DNA of 64,000 nt from Carnobacterium gallinarum DSM 4847 (GCF_000744375.1 NZ_JQLU01000004.1:372001-436000); one strand, 5' to 3'; numbered from the stretch's first letter, positions 1 through 9,025 are shown. A program made the numbers and translations. Notes: generated by a model not told the origin, from the sequence alone.

Positions 1-2
1 AG

Positions 3-86
3 GCCATATCTTGGGCGACGAATAAAGGGATTTTTACAAAGGATTGGACATTTGAGGAACTAACGAGTACAGTTGCTTTTGACTAA
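3..86 (+). CDS. C-terminal end of an unidentified gene (partial)
   Basis: Frame 3 is open from the window edge to a TAA at 84-86, giving 27 residues that end in STVAFD. The other two + frames stop earlier, and a T-tailed hairpin follows about 30 bases later, as expected after a real gene. The tail is too short to assign a family, so no function is proposed. Confidence 0.45.
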   Translation, partial: AISWATNKGIFTKDWTFEELTSTVAFD

Positions 87-116
87 ATAGAAATCTCAAC
101 TGTTTTATGAACTTAA

Positions 117-163
117 AGCGAGAAACAACCGTAACTTTACGACTGTTTCTCGCTATTTTTTTA
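117..163 (+). terminator. Intrinsic terminator of the left-edge gene
   Basis: An 11-bp perfect stem (117-127 with 144-154) is followed by ATTTTTTTATTT on the + strand. The minus side has no comparable T-run, so it mainly serves the + strand gene, although the convergent CPBP gene ends right beside it. Confidence 0.85.
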
Positions 164-1033
164 TTTATTAAACCGATCATTGTACCATGTAATAGTTGTT
201 GTTTTAATGTTTTTAAACGATTGATCTTTTTTTCGTTTTGATAAAAAACAAAGAATGATAACAAGAATGCTTAAACATAGAGTTGTTATAACACTTCCCT
301 CCATATCATAAGGAACACCTGAATACAACGGTTGACTAAGTTTTCCTATTCCTAATGTAACCTGGACTATACTAAATTCAGTATTTACATTTGATGTTCT
401 AATAGCTAAAATGGTATCTTGGACAAAAATCCATGCAAGATGGAAACCAATGCTTGTCCACAACGAATCTGTGTACTCATATAATAGGACTAAGACTACA
501 CCCAGTAAAAAAATTGTCACAGTCAAAAATAGATCACTAACTAAAATCGGATCAAACCGATAAATCCCAATAAAAATTAGAGATGAGAAGATAACTCCTC
601 CAGCAACCGTGCTGCGAGATTTTATTAAATTATAAATATAACCACGCATAAAAATTTCTTGGCCAAAAGCCAAAATTAAGTAATAAAGTAAACTAAAAAT
701 TAAATCATTGCCACTATGTTTTAAAGAAAAACCAAGTACACTGTAGATATTTAGATAATAAAACAAGCCAAATACAATAAATATGACAATCGTACTTATA
801 CCAAAACCAACCACAAAATGTTGATAAAATTTACTTTCAATTAAACGGAAATCAAAAAAATTTCTCTCATGAAAAACAGAATATAAAGCAAATGGGGGTA
901 AAATTAAAGCAATAAACATTAATAAGTTCAATAAACTATCTGAACCTGGAATAAATAAAAATAAACTTAAAATTGTAGCAAAAATTAATAATAACAAAAA
1001 TATCTTTCCAATAACCTCAAAAAAACTTCGCAT
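161..1033 (-). CDS. CPBP family intramembrane protein, probably catalytically impaired
   Basis: A 290-residue, very hydrophobic protein with about eight membrane segments and the layout of the CPBP (CAAX protease and bacteriocin-processing) family. Family members are glutamate-dependent intramembrane metalloproteases with EExxxR, FxxxH and HxxxN motifs. Here the first motif reads Q125-E126-x3-R130, the second reads F154-x3-Y158, and the third keeps H198 but has I202 where Asn is usual. Three active-site positions therefore differ, so loss of proteolysis is inferred. The start has AAAGGA upstream. It is a single gene with its own promoter at about 1087-1115 and converges on the left-edge gene. 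A bacteriocin-immunity role is possible from the family but nothing nearby supports it. Confidence 0.8.
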   Translation of the reverse strand: MRSFFEVIGKIFLLLLIFATILSLFLFIPGSDSLLNLLMFIALILPPFALYSVFHERNFFDFRLIESKFYQHFVVGFGISTIVIFIVFGLFYYLNIYSVLGFSLKHSGNDLIFSLLYYLILAFGQEIFMRGYIYNLIKSRSTVAGGVIFSSLIFIGIYRFDPILVSDLFLTVTIFLLGVVLVLLYEYTDSLWTSIGFHLAWIFVQDTILAIRTSNVNTEFSIVQVTLGIGKLSQPLYSGVPYDMEGSVITTLCLSILVIILCFLSKRKKDQSFKNIKTTTITWYNDRFNK

Positions 1034-1086
1034 TCATATAGTCCTTTCTTTTTATAAATACTAATCGTTATCCTTTCTTTATCTCT

Positions 1087-1115
1087 ATAATAGCATTAAC
1101 TTTTCTACTTTCCAA
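1087..1115 (-). promoter_or_regulatory. Sigma-A promoter of the CPBP gene
   Basis: Read on the minus strand: TTGGAA (1110-1115), a 17-base spacer, then TATTAT (1087-1092), about 50 bases upstream of the CPBP start. Confidence 0.6.
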
Positions 1116-1135
1116 CATAAAATTACAGCTGTATA

Positions 1136-1187
1136 AAAAATAAAAACACCTCTACCTGCTTCATTTTGCAATGATTTAGTAGAGATG
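1136..1187 (-). terminator. Intrinsic terminator after the DUF1697 gene
   Basis: Minus-strand stem CATCTCTAC / GTAGAGGTG (arms near 1147-1155 and 1179-1187) followed by TTTTTATTTTTT. Confidence 0.75.
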
Positions 1188-1199
1188 TTCTCGTATTTA

Positions 1200-1745
1200 T
1201 TACTTTATTTTTATTTCTTGAATAAATTGAACTAATTTTAAAGTTGTATTCCAATTACGAACCGTCCAATTTCCCCCCTTGAATACTTTTTGATACTCTT
1301 TAAGAAGCGGTGAGTCAGTTTGTGAACCTATAATTTTAATAAAAACTGCCTTCTTAAATGGAAATCCTATCTCCTCATTCATTTCTTTCGATAACTGATT
1401 ATTGGCTGAAATAATTTGCTGTTGATAAGCAACAAGCCATTGTTCGTTGGCAGCTAACTCCCGTTTAGTTAAAGGGTTTTCTGTCACCATTGTTAAAAAT
1501 TCCGCTTCTGTGTAAAGAATAATTGGGATCAGGAAGCCAGCAAATTGGCTTAATTTTTGTTGAATTCGTTCCGCAAGTATAGTCGTATCTTCAATTGGTC
1601 CCGTCATGACCGCATTGCCACTGCGAATATAGGTTTTAACTTGAGAATAACCAAGTTGTTCAAGAACGTTTTTTAAATCTTGCATCGCTAAATGATGATT
1701 TTTACCAACATTAATGCCACGTAATAAAACGACATATTTTTCCAT
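1200..1745 (-). CDS. DUF1697 domain-containing protein
   Basis: A 181-residue cytosolic protein matching DUF1697 over its whole length. The recognisable features are the N-terminal VVLLRGINVGK stretch, the YIRSGNAV segment near residue 40 and a C-terminal RNWNTTLKL segment. The biochemical role of the family is not established. The start is ATG at 1745 with AGGAGGGG just upstream. It forms a single transcription unit: a terminator follows it, and a long palindrome separates it from the pepT unit upstream. Length is typical for the family and nothing looks broken. Confidence 0.9.
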   Translation of the reverse strand: MEKYVVLLRGINVGKNHHLAMQDLKNVLEQLGYSQVKTYIRSGNAVMTGPIEDTTILAERIQQKLSQFAGFLIPIILYTEAEFLTMVTENPLTKRELAANEQWLVAYQQQIISANNQLSKEMNEEIGFPFKKAVFIKIIGSQTDSPLLKEYQKVFKGGNWTVRNWNTTLKLVQFIQEIKIK

Positions 1746-1784
1746 TAAATCCCCTCCTATGCTTGGATAGCAAGCTAAATAGAT

Positions 1785-1827
1785 AGAGCGTGAAATAAAA
1801 CTATATGTTAGTTTTATTTCACGCTCT
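1785..1827. repeat. Perfect 19-bp inverted repeat with a 5-base loop
   Basis: Arms 1785-1803 and 1809-1827 (AGAGCGTGAAATAAAACTA and its exact complement) around TATGT. Neither side has a proper T-tract, so it is not a textbook terminator. It sits in the 256-base gap between DUF1294 and DUF1697. A second, weaker hairpin (CTCTAAAC 1958-1965 with GTTTAGAG 1981-1988) lies just after the DUF1294 stop and may be that operon's terminator. Nothing else is evident in the gap. Confidence 0.6.
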
Positions 1828-2001
1828 AAATCTGTACAACGATTGAAAAAACAAACTTGTTTGGAAATCCGCTGAGATATAAGAATAGTTAGACTGTATC
1901 TTTTAATCCTATAACGGGTGACAAATAAATACTTTCAAGGATTCTTTCTTATTTCTACTCTAAACAACCATTTTTTCTTGGTTTAGAGAATTTAATTTGT
2001 T

Positions 2002-2271
2002 TTAAAAAATTAAACAATAAAGAATACTACTCATTACAATAGTTCCTAAAAAATAAATGACTTTAAACTTTAAGACACGGATCTTATGGTGAAAAATCAG
2101 CATTCCTACTAATCCACCTAACCCACCGCCTAAAATGCCAAAAGAAAGTAAGGTTTTTTCCGGAATTCGCCACAGTCTTTTCTTTGCACGGTACTTATCT
2201 AGTCCCATCAAAATAAAGAGTAGTATATTGATGGCTAAAAAATAAATACAGGCTAATAATAAATCAGACAT
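2002..2271 (-). CDS. DUF1294 family small membrane protein
   Basis: An 89-residue protein with an N-terminal membrane segment, the cytoplasmic family signature MGLDKYRAKKRLWRIPE near residues 22-38, a glycine-rich segment (ILGGGLGGLVGML) and a C-terminal membrane segment. DUF1294 proteins have no established function. Its ATG directly abuts the pepT TAG stop, so it is almost certainly co-transcribed with, and possibly translationally coupled to, peptidase T. Confidence 0.88.
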   Translation of the reverse strand: MSDLLLACIYFLAINILLFILMGLDKYRAKKRLWRIPEKTLLSFGILGGGLGGLVGMLIFHHKIRVLKFKVIYFLGTIVMSSILYCLIF

Positions 2272-3498
2272 CTAACCTTCCGCATTCAACTTCGCAATTT
2301 CGACAATCACGTTTGTTGCTTTCTTCATGCTTTCAACAGCGACAAATTCATAACGCCCATGAAAATTTTCTCCACCAGCAAAAATATTCGGTGTAGGTAG
2401 TCCCATAAAGGATAGCTTAGAACCATCTGTTCCTCCACGAATAGGTTCAATAATTGGAGAAATATCAAGGTTTTTCATTGCTTTTTCAGCCAAATCAACA
2501 ATAGATAAATCCTTTTCAATTATATCTTTCATATTGTAATATTGATCGTACATATTTACTGTAACACGTTCTGAACCAGCCTTTTGATTTAGATCAGTTG
2601 CTATTTGGGTAACTAAAGCTTTACGATCCTCAAATTTTTGACGATCATGATCACGAATAATATAAGTCATTTCTGCTGTTTCCACTTCACCGCTCATTCC
2701 TACCAAATGGAAGAAACCTTCGCGTCCGTCAGTTTTCTCTGGAACTTCTGTCTGAGGCAAGGCTGCATCAAAAGCTAAAGCTAATTTCAAGGCATTTACC
2801 ATTGTATTTTTCGCTGTTCCTGGATGAACATTTTTCCCTTGGATTTTAATCTCAGCCTGAGCAGCATTAAAGCTTTCATATTCTAGCTCACCAACTGGTC
2901 CACCATCCATTGTATAGGCAAAATCAGCATTAAAGTCAGCCACATCAAATAAATCAGCACCAACTCCAATTTCTTCATCGGGACCAAAGGCCACACGAAT
3001 TTCACCATGCTTACTAGTTGAATCATTGAGTAAAATCTCCATGGCTGTCATGATTTCAGCGATTCCGGCTTTGTCATCGGCTCCCAATAAAGTTGTTCCA
3101 TCAGTAGTAATCAACGTTTGACCTAAATAATTTTTTAAATTAGGAAAATCTTCTGGTGATAAAACAAAATTTTCAGCTTGGTTTAAAACAATCGTTTCAC
3201 CTTGATAATTTTCGTGGAATTGCGGATTTACATTTGCTGCATTAAAATCAGCTGTATCCATATGAGCAATAAAGCCAATAACTGGAACTTCTCTGTCAAT
3301 AGTACTTGGTAGAGTTGCAGTTACAAAGCCATTCTTATCATTATACTTCACATCAGATAAACCAATTTCTTTTAACTCAGCAACCAATGTTTGAGCAAAT
3401 TCAACTTGGGTAGCAGTTGAAGGAACAGTAGTACTTGTAGCATCTGAACGTGTTTCAGTTTTTACATAACGGATAAATCTTGGAATTAAATTTTGCAT
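2272..3498 (-). CDS. pepT: Peptidase T (aminotripeptidase)
   Basis: A 408-residue cytosolic M20-family dizinc aminopeptidase that removes the N-terminal residue from tripeptides in peptide utilisation. Metal-site and catalytic residues are visible in order: H79 and D81 in AHMDTAD, D141 in GADDKAG, the EE pair at 175-176 in [10 protein letters not shown]198 in TMDGG, and the C-terminal [11 protein letters not shown] segment with its metal-binding His. A dimerisation domain lies between about residues 210 and 320. It is first in a two-gene unit with DUF1294. Length and motifs are those of functional PepT. Confidence 0.96.
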   Translation of the reverse strand: MQNLIPRFIRYVKTETRSDATSTTVPSTATQVEFAQTLVAELKEIGLSDVKYNDKNGFVTATLPSTIDREVPVIGFIAHMDTADFNAANVNPQFHENYQGETIVLNQAENFVLSPEDFPNLKNYLGQTLITTDGTTLLGADDKAGIAEIMTAMEILLNDSTSKHGEIRVAFGPDEEIGVGADLFDVADFNADFAYTMDGGPVGELEYESFNAAQAEIKIQGKNVHPGTAKNTMVNALKLALAFDAALPQTEVPEKTDGREGFFHLVGMSGEVETAEMTYIIRDHDRQKFEDRKALVTQIATDLNQKAGSERVTVNMYDQYYNMKDIIEKDLSIVDLAEKAMKNLDISPIIEPIRGGTDGSKLSFMGLPTPNIFAGGENFHGRYEFVAVESMKKATNVIVEIAKLNAEG

Positions 3499-3585
3499 CT
3501 TTTAATCTCTTCCCTTCTAAATAAAGCTTTCTAGCTTCTATCTATTATTACAATATTCACTTTAAATCACAATAAAAATGATTGG

Positions 3586-4710
3586 TTACATAAATCTAAA
3601 AGGATCTGTATTTAATTGAGATTGACTAATTTCAATGTCCCAATTATTTTCTGTGGACCACTGTTTAAATAGTTTTTCCAAACCACTTTTACAAATTTCT
3701 TCAATATGATGCCCTGGGTCTATTACGGTTAGATTATTTGCTAACATATCATGAGCAATATGATATGAAACATCACCAGTAATATAAACATCAGCCCCTT
3801 TTTTTTGGGCACTTGAATAATAAGTTTCTGCAGAACCACCACAAACAGCAACCCGCTGAATTAGTTGGTTAGGATTCGTTGTAATTACTCGCAAGCCCTC
3901 TATTTTAAATATATTTTTTAATTTTTCTGTGAAAGTTGTAACTGAAATAGGTTCAGCTAAATTCCCAATCCGTCCAAGACCATAACTATCTACAAAATTT
4001 TCAATCGTATATAAATCATATGCAGGCTCTTCATATGGATGACTCTCAAACAGAGCTCGTTCAACACTTTCAGTTAAACGTTGTGGAAATACAACCTCAA
4101 TCTTAGCTTCAGCTAGTTCCTCCGCTTGATTCACTGTACCAATTGCAGGCTCTGCTTGATTAATTGGAGTAAACCGACCAATTCCATCAAGAGTATAACT
4201 GCAATTTTCGTAATTCGGTCCTAATTTGCCAGCACCTGCTTTGGTCAATGCTTCACGAACCTCGACTTCGTTTTCCTGAGGAACAAAAACTGCTAATTTT
4301 TTATAACTTTCCGTTTTTGTTACATGCATAATCTCAGTTTTTTCTAAACCAATAGCTTGGCCTAACCAATCATTTAATCCATTAGTAGCTACATCTAAAT
4401 TCGTGTGTGCAGCGTAGACGGCAATATCGTGCTTTAAGAGGTCCGCATACATTTTGTTCTGTGGATTGTCTGTAATTAAGTTTTTAGCAGCTCTAAAAAT
4501 TGGCGGATGGTGAGCAAAAAGTAAATCAACCTTCGCTTTGATAGCTTCTTCAACAACTTCTGGCCGTACATCCAGTGTCACCATTACACGTTTAATTGGT
4601 TTATTCAATGTTCCAATGTGCAAACCAACAGGATCTCCTGATTCAGCCAAAGAGAGGGGAGCAAAAGTTTCAAATTTTTTAATTAAGTCTGTTCCTTGAA
4701 TGATTGTCAT
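3586..4710 (-). CDS. NIF3-like dinuclear metal centre protein (YqfO type)
   Basis: A 374-residue NIF3/DUF34 family protein. Metal-binding motifs appear at both ends: FAHHPPIF near residue 65 and GDVSYHIAHDM plus DPGHHIEE in the last 70 residues. Between them, roughly residues 130-235, is a PII-like insert (KKLAVFVP ... YTLDGIGRF), as in the long Firmicutes YqfO form. Some members have been linked to GTP cyclohydrolase-like chemistry or DNA binding, but the role is unsettled. The start codon overlaps the trmK stop (ATGA), so the two are translationally coupled, a pairing conserved in Firmicutes. Confidence 0.92.
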   Translation of the reverse strand: MTIIQGTDLIKKFETFAPLSLAESGDPVGLHIGTLNKPIKRVMVTLDVRPEVVEEAIKAKVDLLFAHHPPIFRAAKNLITDNPQNKMYADLLKHDIAVYAAHTNLDVATNGLNDWLGQAIGLEKTEIMHVTKTESYKKLAVFVPQENEVEVREALTKAGAGKLGPNYENCSYTLDGIGRFTPINQAEPAIGTVNQAEELAEAKIEVVFPQRLTESVERALFESHPYEEPAYDLYTIENFVDSYGLGRIGNLAEPISVTTFTEKLKNIFKIEGLRVITTNPNQLIQRVAVCGGSAETYYSSAQKKGADVYITGDVSYHIAHDMLANNLTVIDPGHHIEEICKSGLEKLFKQWSTENNWDIEISQSQLNTDPFRFM

Positions 4711-5408
4711 TTTAGTAACCTCTCAATTTCTGCAATTTTAGTTTCAAAAATTTGAACTTTTTCGGTCTGATCTTTTGTAGCCGTTTTTAAACTAGCTAAA
4801 ATAGACTGTTCTTTGATCAATTGTCGTTGCCATTTTTGTTTAAATAAGGTTGGGAATTTTTCTCTTAAGTGCAATCCAAAAGTTAATTGTGCTTGAGTAT
4901 AGCTAACAGCTGATTGACTTTTTTCAGCAATAATAATTTCATACATTTTTTCATCTTCTTCTAAAAGTTCTTCTCCAATAATCTCGTATTGGTGATTCAT
5001 TAACCATTTTCGCAAAGGTTCTTCTCCTATATTTGGTTGTAAAATTAAACGTTCCCTGCCAGTCAGCTTACCATCTTGATAGCCATCTTCAAGGATAGAA
5101 GCAATTAAAGCTCCGCCCATCCCACAAATTGTTAAAGCATTAATATTATCTTCTAGTTTTATAACAGCTAAACCATTTCCTAAGCGAACATCAATTTTTT
5201 CTTGATAACCTAGGCGCTTAACCTGTTCTTGGGCCGTTATAAATGGTCCCGTTACTATCTCTCCAGCAATTGCAAAAGCAATTTCATTTCGATAAACTAA
5301 TGCACATGGTAAGTAGGCATGATCCGAACCAATATCAGCTAATCTACCATTCTTAGGTACATAGGCGCTTGCTTTTTCTAAACGCAAAGATAAGTGTTTT
5401 TCATCCAT
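4707..5408 (-). CDS. trmK: tRNA (adenine(22)-N1)-methyltransferase
   Basis: A 233-residue class I SAM-dependent methyltransferase of the TrmK (YqfN) family, which methylates A22 of tRNA. It begins LSLRLEKASAYVP, followed by the SAM-binding ADIGSDHAYLP near residues 24-34, the characteristic NALTICGMGGALI segment near 90-102 and LILQPN near 120. The C-terminus is a helical extension. It is first in a two-gene unit and overlaps the NIF3-like gene by 4 bases. In many Firmicutes trmK follows rpoD; here it lies about 4 kb from rpoD. Confidence 0.93.
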   Translation of the reverse strand: MDEKHLSLRLEKASAYVPKNGRLADIGSDHAYLPCALVYRNEIAFAIAGEIVTGPFITAQEQVKRLGYQEKIDVRLGNGLAVIKLEDNINALTICGMGGALIASILEDGYQDGKLTGRERLILQPNIGEEPLRKWLMNHQYEIIGEELLEEDEKMYEIIIAEKSQSAVSYTQAQLTFGLHLREKFPTLFKQKWQRQLIKEQSILASLKTATKDQTEKVQIFETKIAEIERLLK

Positions 5409-5484
5409 AAATTAGCGGTCATCCCTTCATTAAAAAGTCTTATTCATTATACAACAAAATTAACCAAATTTCCTTAAATTCCCC

Positions 5485-5527
5485 AATTAAAAAAACTAGT
5501 AAGTTGTAGGAATCCACAACTTACTAG
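5485..5527 (-). terminator. Intrinsic terminator after the glucosaminidase gene
   Basis: A 12-bp perfect stem (5496-5507 with 5516-5527) followed on the minus strand by TTTTTTT and AATT. Confidence 0.9.
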
Positions 5528-5537
5528 CTCTACTAAA

Positions 5538-7046
5538 TTAAACTTTATGGATAGTCAACGTTTGACCAATAAATAACAGATTATTTTTCATTTCGTTCCA
5601 GTGTTTGATTTCAAGAGGTGAAACTTTATATTTTTGCGAAATTGTATAAAGAGAATCACCATCTGCAACGGTATACTCTTCTTGAACAGCCGTTTTCGCA
5701 TTATCAGAATCACTCATTTCGTTATCAAAAACTAAAGTTCCTTGTTGTCTTTGTTCAAAATCAGACATTGGTTTAGGCAGTTCTGCAACTAGATTTTCAG
5801 GCGTAGCTACAGCAGGTTCTTCAATAACTTCTTTTTTAATAATTAATTCTTGACTAACAAAAATTAAATCGCTTGTTAATTGATTTAATTCCATCAATTC
5901 TTGAACACTTACATGATACGTATTGCCAATATCCCATAATGTATCCCCGCTAGCAATTGTATGAATCACTTCTTTAGTTTCTACTTCAGCTTTCTTCACA
6001 ACACCATCATCATACTGAGTTAAATCATAGGTTTCAATTAATTGATCTAATTTTTCTGCATAACGTGTGTCTGTCGCATATTTACCAGTTAAAAAAGCTG
6101 TCGCATCTTTATAAGAAGTTGTATTTGATTTCCACGTTCCAGAGTAGAAACTTGTGTTAAATGAAGTACCACCTGTTAATAGTTTTGCGTAATCTTCTAA
6201 TGATTCTTTGTAAGAAGGATACTTTCTAAATTCTCCAGTAATTTGATAGTAATTTCCGCTACCATCATCTTCTAAAGTTAGCATTGCAACAGATTGACTT
6301 TCAAAGCTTCCTTTAATTCCAAATAAATTATGATTTGGTTCACTTGATAATGAACTGTTTCCAGAACCACTTTCTAAGATTGCTTGAGCAATCATAACCG
6401 ATGCATATAAATCTTTTTCAGCACCAATTTCAGCTGCTGGTTCTGCAATTTTATCAATAAACTCTTGTGTGCTTTGGTTTTTTACAAACATAATTTTTTC
6501 TGCTTCAAGATGATTTGCCTCTGGTACTTGAACTTCTGCAATATTTTGTGAAGTTACCTCTTCTTTAGTAAAAGGACGAGTTGTCTCCACTTCAACTTTA
6601 GGTGCTACAGGTATAGGAGCAGGCGTTATAGGAGCTGGGGTAGGAGTTACCGGTACAGTTACTGGTGGTTCTGGCGTTACAGGGACTTCTGGTTCTGGTT
6701 TTACAGGTATCTCTGGTTTCACAGGAGGAGTCGTTTCTTCTGGTTTTTGAGAAGAATCTTCGCTCTCAGTTTCATTGCTTGTATCGCTTGAACTATTACT
6801 TGAATCGTTTACAGTTTCATCCGATGCTGTCGGTGTTTCCTGTACTGATGAGTTCTCAATGACTGCTTCAATAACACGTTGACTAGTAGATGCATTTTCT
6901 TCAGCACTTGCTAACGCTGAGAAACTTGGAATGGCTAATGATGCCATGACAATCGATGTATTTAATAATCCAGCCCCCTTACGAATGGCTTTTTTTTGAT
7001 TTATTTTTTTTGTTGCTAAGATACGTTCATTTCTGCTTTTAAGCAT
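5538..7046 (-). CDS. Secreted glucosaminidase (GH73) with two LysM domains
   Basis: A 502-residue cell-wall hydrolase predicted to cleave the glycan strands of peptidoglycan. A positively charged start and hydrophobic stretch (to about residue 48, ending SALASAEE) form a long signal peptide. Residues about 50-155 are a Ser/Thr-rich then Pro-rich linker. The GH73 domain (about 190-345) has its probable catalytic Glu in AQAILESGSGN (E225). Two LysM modules follow (about 360-405 and 457-500), each starting with a T-x-x-x-GD-[ST]-L pattern, and would anchor the enzyme to the wall. It follows the coiled-coil gene by 11 bases and ends at a terminator. Likely a daughter-cell separation autolysin (inference). 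Confidence 0.93.
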   Translation of the reverse strand: MLKSRNERILATKKINQKKAIRKGAGLLNTSIVMASLAIPSFSALASAEENASTSQRVIEAVIENSSVQETPTASDETVNDSSNSSSDTSNETESEDSSQKPEETTPPVKPEIPVKPEPEVPVTPEPPVTVPVTPTPAPITPAPIPVAPKVEVETTRPFTKEEVTSQNIAEVQVPEANHLEAEKIMFVKNQSTQEFIDKIAEPAAEIGAEKDLYASVMIAQAILESGSGNSSLSSEPNHNLFGIKGSFESQSVAMLTLEDDGSGNYYQITGEFRKYPSYKESLEDYAKLLTGGTSFNTSFYSGTWKSNTTSYKDATAFLTGKYATDTRYAEKLDQLIETYDLTQYDDGVVKKAEVETKEVIHTIASGDTLWDIGNTYHVSVQELMELNQLTSDLIFVSQELIIKKEVIEEPAVATPENLVAELPKPMSDFEQRQQGTLVFDNEMSDSDNAKTAVQEEYTVADGDSLYTISQKYKVSPLEIKHWNEMKNNLLFIGQTLTIHKV

Positions 7047-7057
7047 GTTTCTTCCTC

Positions 7058-7687
7058 CTAATTCATTTCTGTTATTGTAAGTAAAGACATTTTATTATCA
7101 ATTTCTTCAAATAAATGCGTAATATCCAATTTTGATTGTAAAATAGTTTGTTGTTTTTCTTGTAATTCTTGAGCAAAAAGTGCAATATCTTTTTTTGCTT
7201 GGCTTTTTTGATAAATGACTTCATCATCAGCTGTTTTAACAATTTTTCTAGCTTGAATTTTGGCATCAATTAGAACTTCAGCAATTTCAGCTTTAGAAAT
7301 TTTTAACTGCTGATTTAATTGGTTTTTTTCTGCAATTAAAACTTCAATTTGATTATTTTGTAAGGCAATTTTTTGTTGAAATTCTGACACAACGGCTGAG
7401 TCTTCCAAAGTAATAGATGAAGATTCAACTGAATGATCTGCTACCTTTTTTTCTAGATAATTATTTTCTAAAGTCAAAGAATGAACTCTATTTTTATAAT
7501 ATACTAACTTTTCTTCAATATCTTTATAATGAGCAGGCAATGCTTTTTCTTTAAATGAGTCTTCTTCAATTTGCTGTTTTTCAGCTTCTAATTTTTTATA
7601 GGCATCATGTGCATGTTTCAATTTATGACGCATGCGACGATTTTCTTTTTCTACTATCATTACTTGCTCTCGCAAACTAGCTGTCAT
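7058..7687 (-). CDS. Coiled-coil protein, DivIVA-like in character
   Basis: A 209-residue, highly charged, almost wholly helical cytosolic protein without a signal peptide or membrane segment. Heptad-like runs cover about residues 5-90 and 100-200, with a short Ser-rich break near 83-97. The segment around 140-165 (LIDAKIQARKIVKTADDE) resembles the C-terminal part of DivIVA/GpsB-type proteins, but the N-terminal membrane-binding DivIVA motif is not evident. It is the first gene of a unit with the LysM glucosaminidase, which suggests a role in wall turnover or division. Exact family unknown. Confidence 0.75.
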   Translation of the reverse strand: MTASLREQVMIVEKENRRMRHKLKHAHDAYKKLEAEKQQIEEDSFKEKALPAHYKDIEEKLVYYKNRVHSLTLENNYLEKKVADHSVESSSITLEDSAVVSEFQQKIALQNNQIEVLIAEKNQLNQQLKISKAEIAEVLIDAKIQARKIVKTADDEVIYQKSQAKKDIALFAQELQEKQQTILQSKLDITHLFEEIDNKMSLLTITEMN

Positions 7688-7890
7688 ATTTTTGCTACTC
7701 TCCTTAAAAGATAGTTATTTTCTATTCTTTTTGAAAATAATTATGTCTTACTTTCAGTTACTTTATTATTCTTAATTAAAGCATATTAACTATAAATAAC
7801 GCTGTTCCTATTATATCATATTTCCACATAGAAATTTAAAAATCGCTTTTCTTTTTTTTCTTATATAAGGGTAAAATAAAAATTGGTTTA

Positions 7891-7948
7891 ATCAAAAACA
7901 AGACTATCTCATAAGGTGATTTTTACAGCTCTTTTTATGAGATAGTCT
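7891..7948 (-). terminator. Intrinsic terminator after the DUF1003 gene
   Basis: A 13-bp perfect stem (7901-7913 with 7936-7948), 22-base loop, followed on the minus strand by TGTTTTTGATT. Confidence 0.8.
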
Positions 7949-7954
7949 AACGAA

Positions 7955-8674
7955 TTAACTCCCTTTTTTCTCAAGAACTTCCATCCGCTCTTGTAGCTCA
8001 TTTAGCAAATCAACTTGAATAGTTTGAATGTTTACAAGATGTTGCCATTGTTGGGTTAGCATATGATCCATTTTTTCATGTAACAGGCGAATTTCAATTT
8101 CTGACTTTAAATTAACTTGATAATCTGAATCCGATTGATTACGATCTCTTTTTTCTTGACGATTTTGGCTCATCATAATTACTGGAGCTTGAATAGCAGC
8201 CAAACAAGATAAAATCAGATTTAATAAAATGAAAGGATATGGATCAAATGGTTTCGCAAATAGAGCAATTGAATTAATGATAATCCATGTGATTAAAACA
8301 AATAAAAATGCAAAAATAAAACTCCAACTACCACCAAATTTAGCAATTCCATCAGCCACTTTTTCACCAACTGTTAATTTAGTCGTATCTGTATCACTAA
8401 CATCATTTACTAATGAGTTGCCGGTTTCAATACTGTTCATTACTTTTTCATTTAACATTTTCATGTTTTCTGAGTCATTTTGAATCATACCTCGAATATA
8501 ATGTAGTCGATAATCCATTAAATCATCTAAACAAATAAAAGCGTCTTCTGATACATCTGGATGCTCTGTTAAAATCAGTGTTCTTAATTCCTGACTTAAA
8601 TTTTTTAGTTTAATTCCATCAACATCATTATGCATTTTATGACATATAATACAGCGTTCATTTTTTTGTTTCAT
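7955..8674 (-). CDS. DUF1003 domain-containing membrane protein
   Basis: A 239-residue protein. The N-terminus carries a Cys pair in RCIICHKMHN (residues 7-16), reminiscent of a zinc-binding knuckle. The DUF1003 core (about 105-200) has the signature GEKVADGIAKFGGSWSFI, two membrane segments (about 118-137 and 145-165) and the cytoplasmic MMSQNRQEKRDR motif. A helical tail follows. Family function is unknown. It ends at a strong terminator and is preceded by a small unknown gene 27 bases upstream, probably in the same unit. Confidence 0.9.
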   Translation of the reverse strand: MKQKNERCIICHKMHNDVDGIKLKNLSQELRTLILTEHPDVSEDAFICLDDLMDYRLHYIRGMIQNDSENMKMLNEKVMNSIETGNSLVNDVSDTDTTKLTVGEKVADGIAKFGGSWSFIFAFLFVLITWIIINSIALFAKPFDPYPFILLNLILSCLAAIQAPVIMMSQNRQEKRDRNQSDSDYQVNLKSEIEIRLLHEKMDHMLTQQWQHLVNIQTIQVDLLNELQERMEVLEKKGS

Positions 8675-8701
8675 TTTTCCACCTCATTTTCGCTTTATTT
8701 A

Positions 8702-8938
8702 TTATTGATAACGGTTATCAATTTTAAAAACTTGTTTATCATTTTTTGAATTTAAACTTATTTTAACAATTTGAATAGGGTTAATATAAATAACATCATC
8801 TTGATTGTTATAAAACCGAATAAGTCTACTACTTAAGTAGCCCTCACCGTTAGATATTTTTTCAAAAAGTTCTTCCTCAGAAAGTTTTAAAACTAGTGTT
8901 TCACCATTGCTTAAACTCACGATACATTCAGTCATCAT
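8702..8938 (-). CDS. Small conserved-looking protein of unknown function
   Basis: A 78-residue soluble protein that I do not recognise. It has predicted beta character with a C-terminal segment VIYINPIQIVKISL and a basic tail. AAGGTGGG lies 3 bases upstream of the first ATG and 6 upstream of the second, so either could be used; translation is well supported. It lies 27 bases upstream of the DUF1003 gene with no terminator between them, suggesting co-transcription. No catalytic motif or membrane segment is visible. Confidence 0.65.
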   Translation of the reverse strand: MMTECIVSLSNGETLVLKLSEEELFEKISNGEGYLSSRLIRFYNNQDDVIYINPIQIVKISLNSKNDKQVFKIDNRYQ

Positions 8939-9025
8939 TTTCCCACCTTACCTATTATTGAACTAATTATAACAAAGACATAAAAATAAACAACTAATAA
9001 GAATTTTTATAGCTATTTATTAGTC

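Noticed and set aside
6665-6862. Open frame opposite the Pro/Thr-rich linker of the glucosaminidase
   Set aside because: It is an antisense shadow created by the repetitive linker codons, with no start site of its own.
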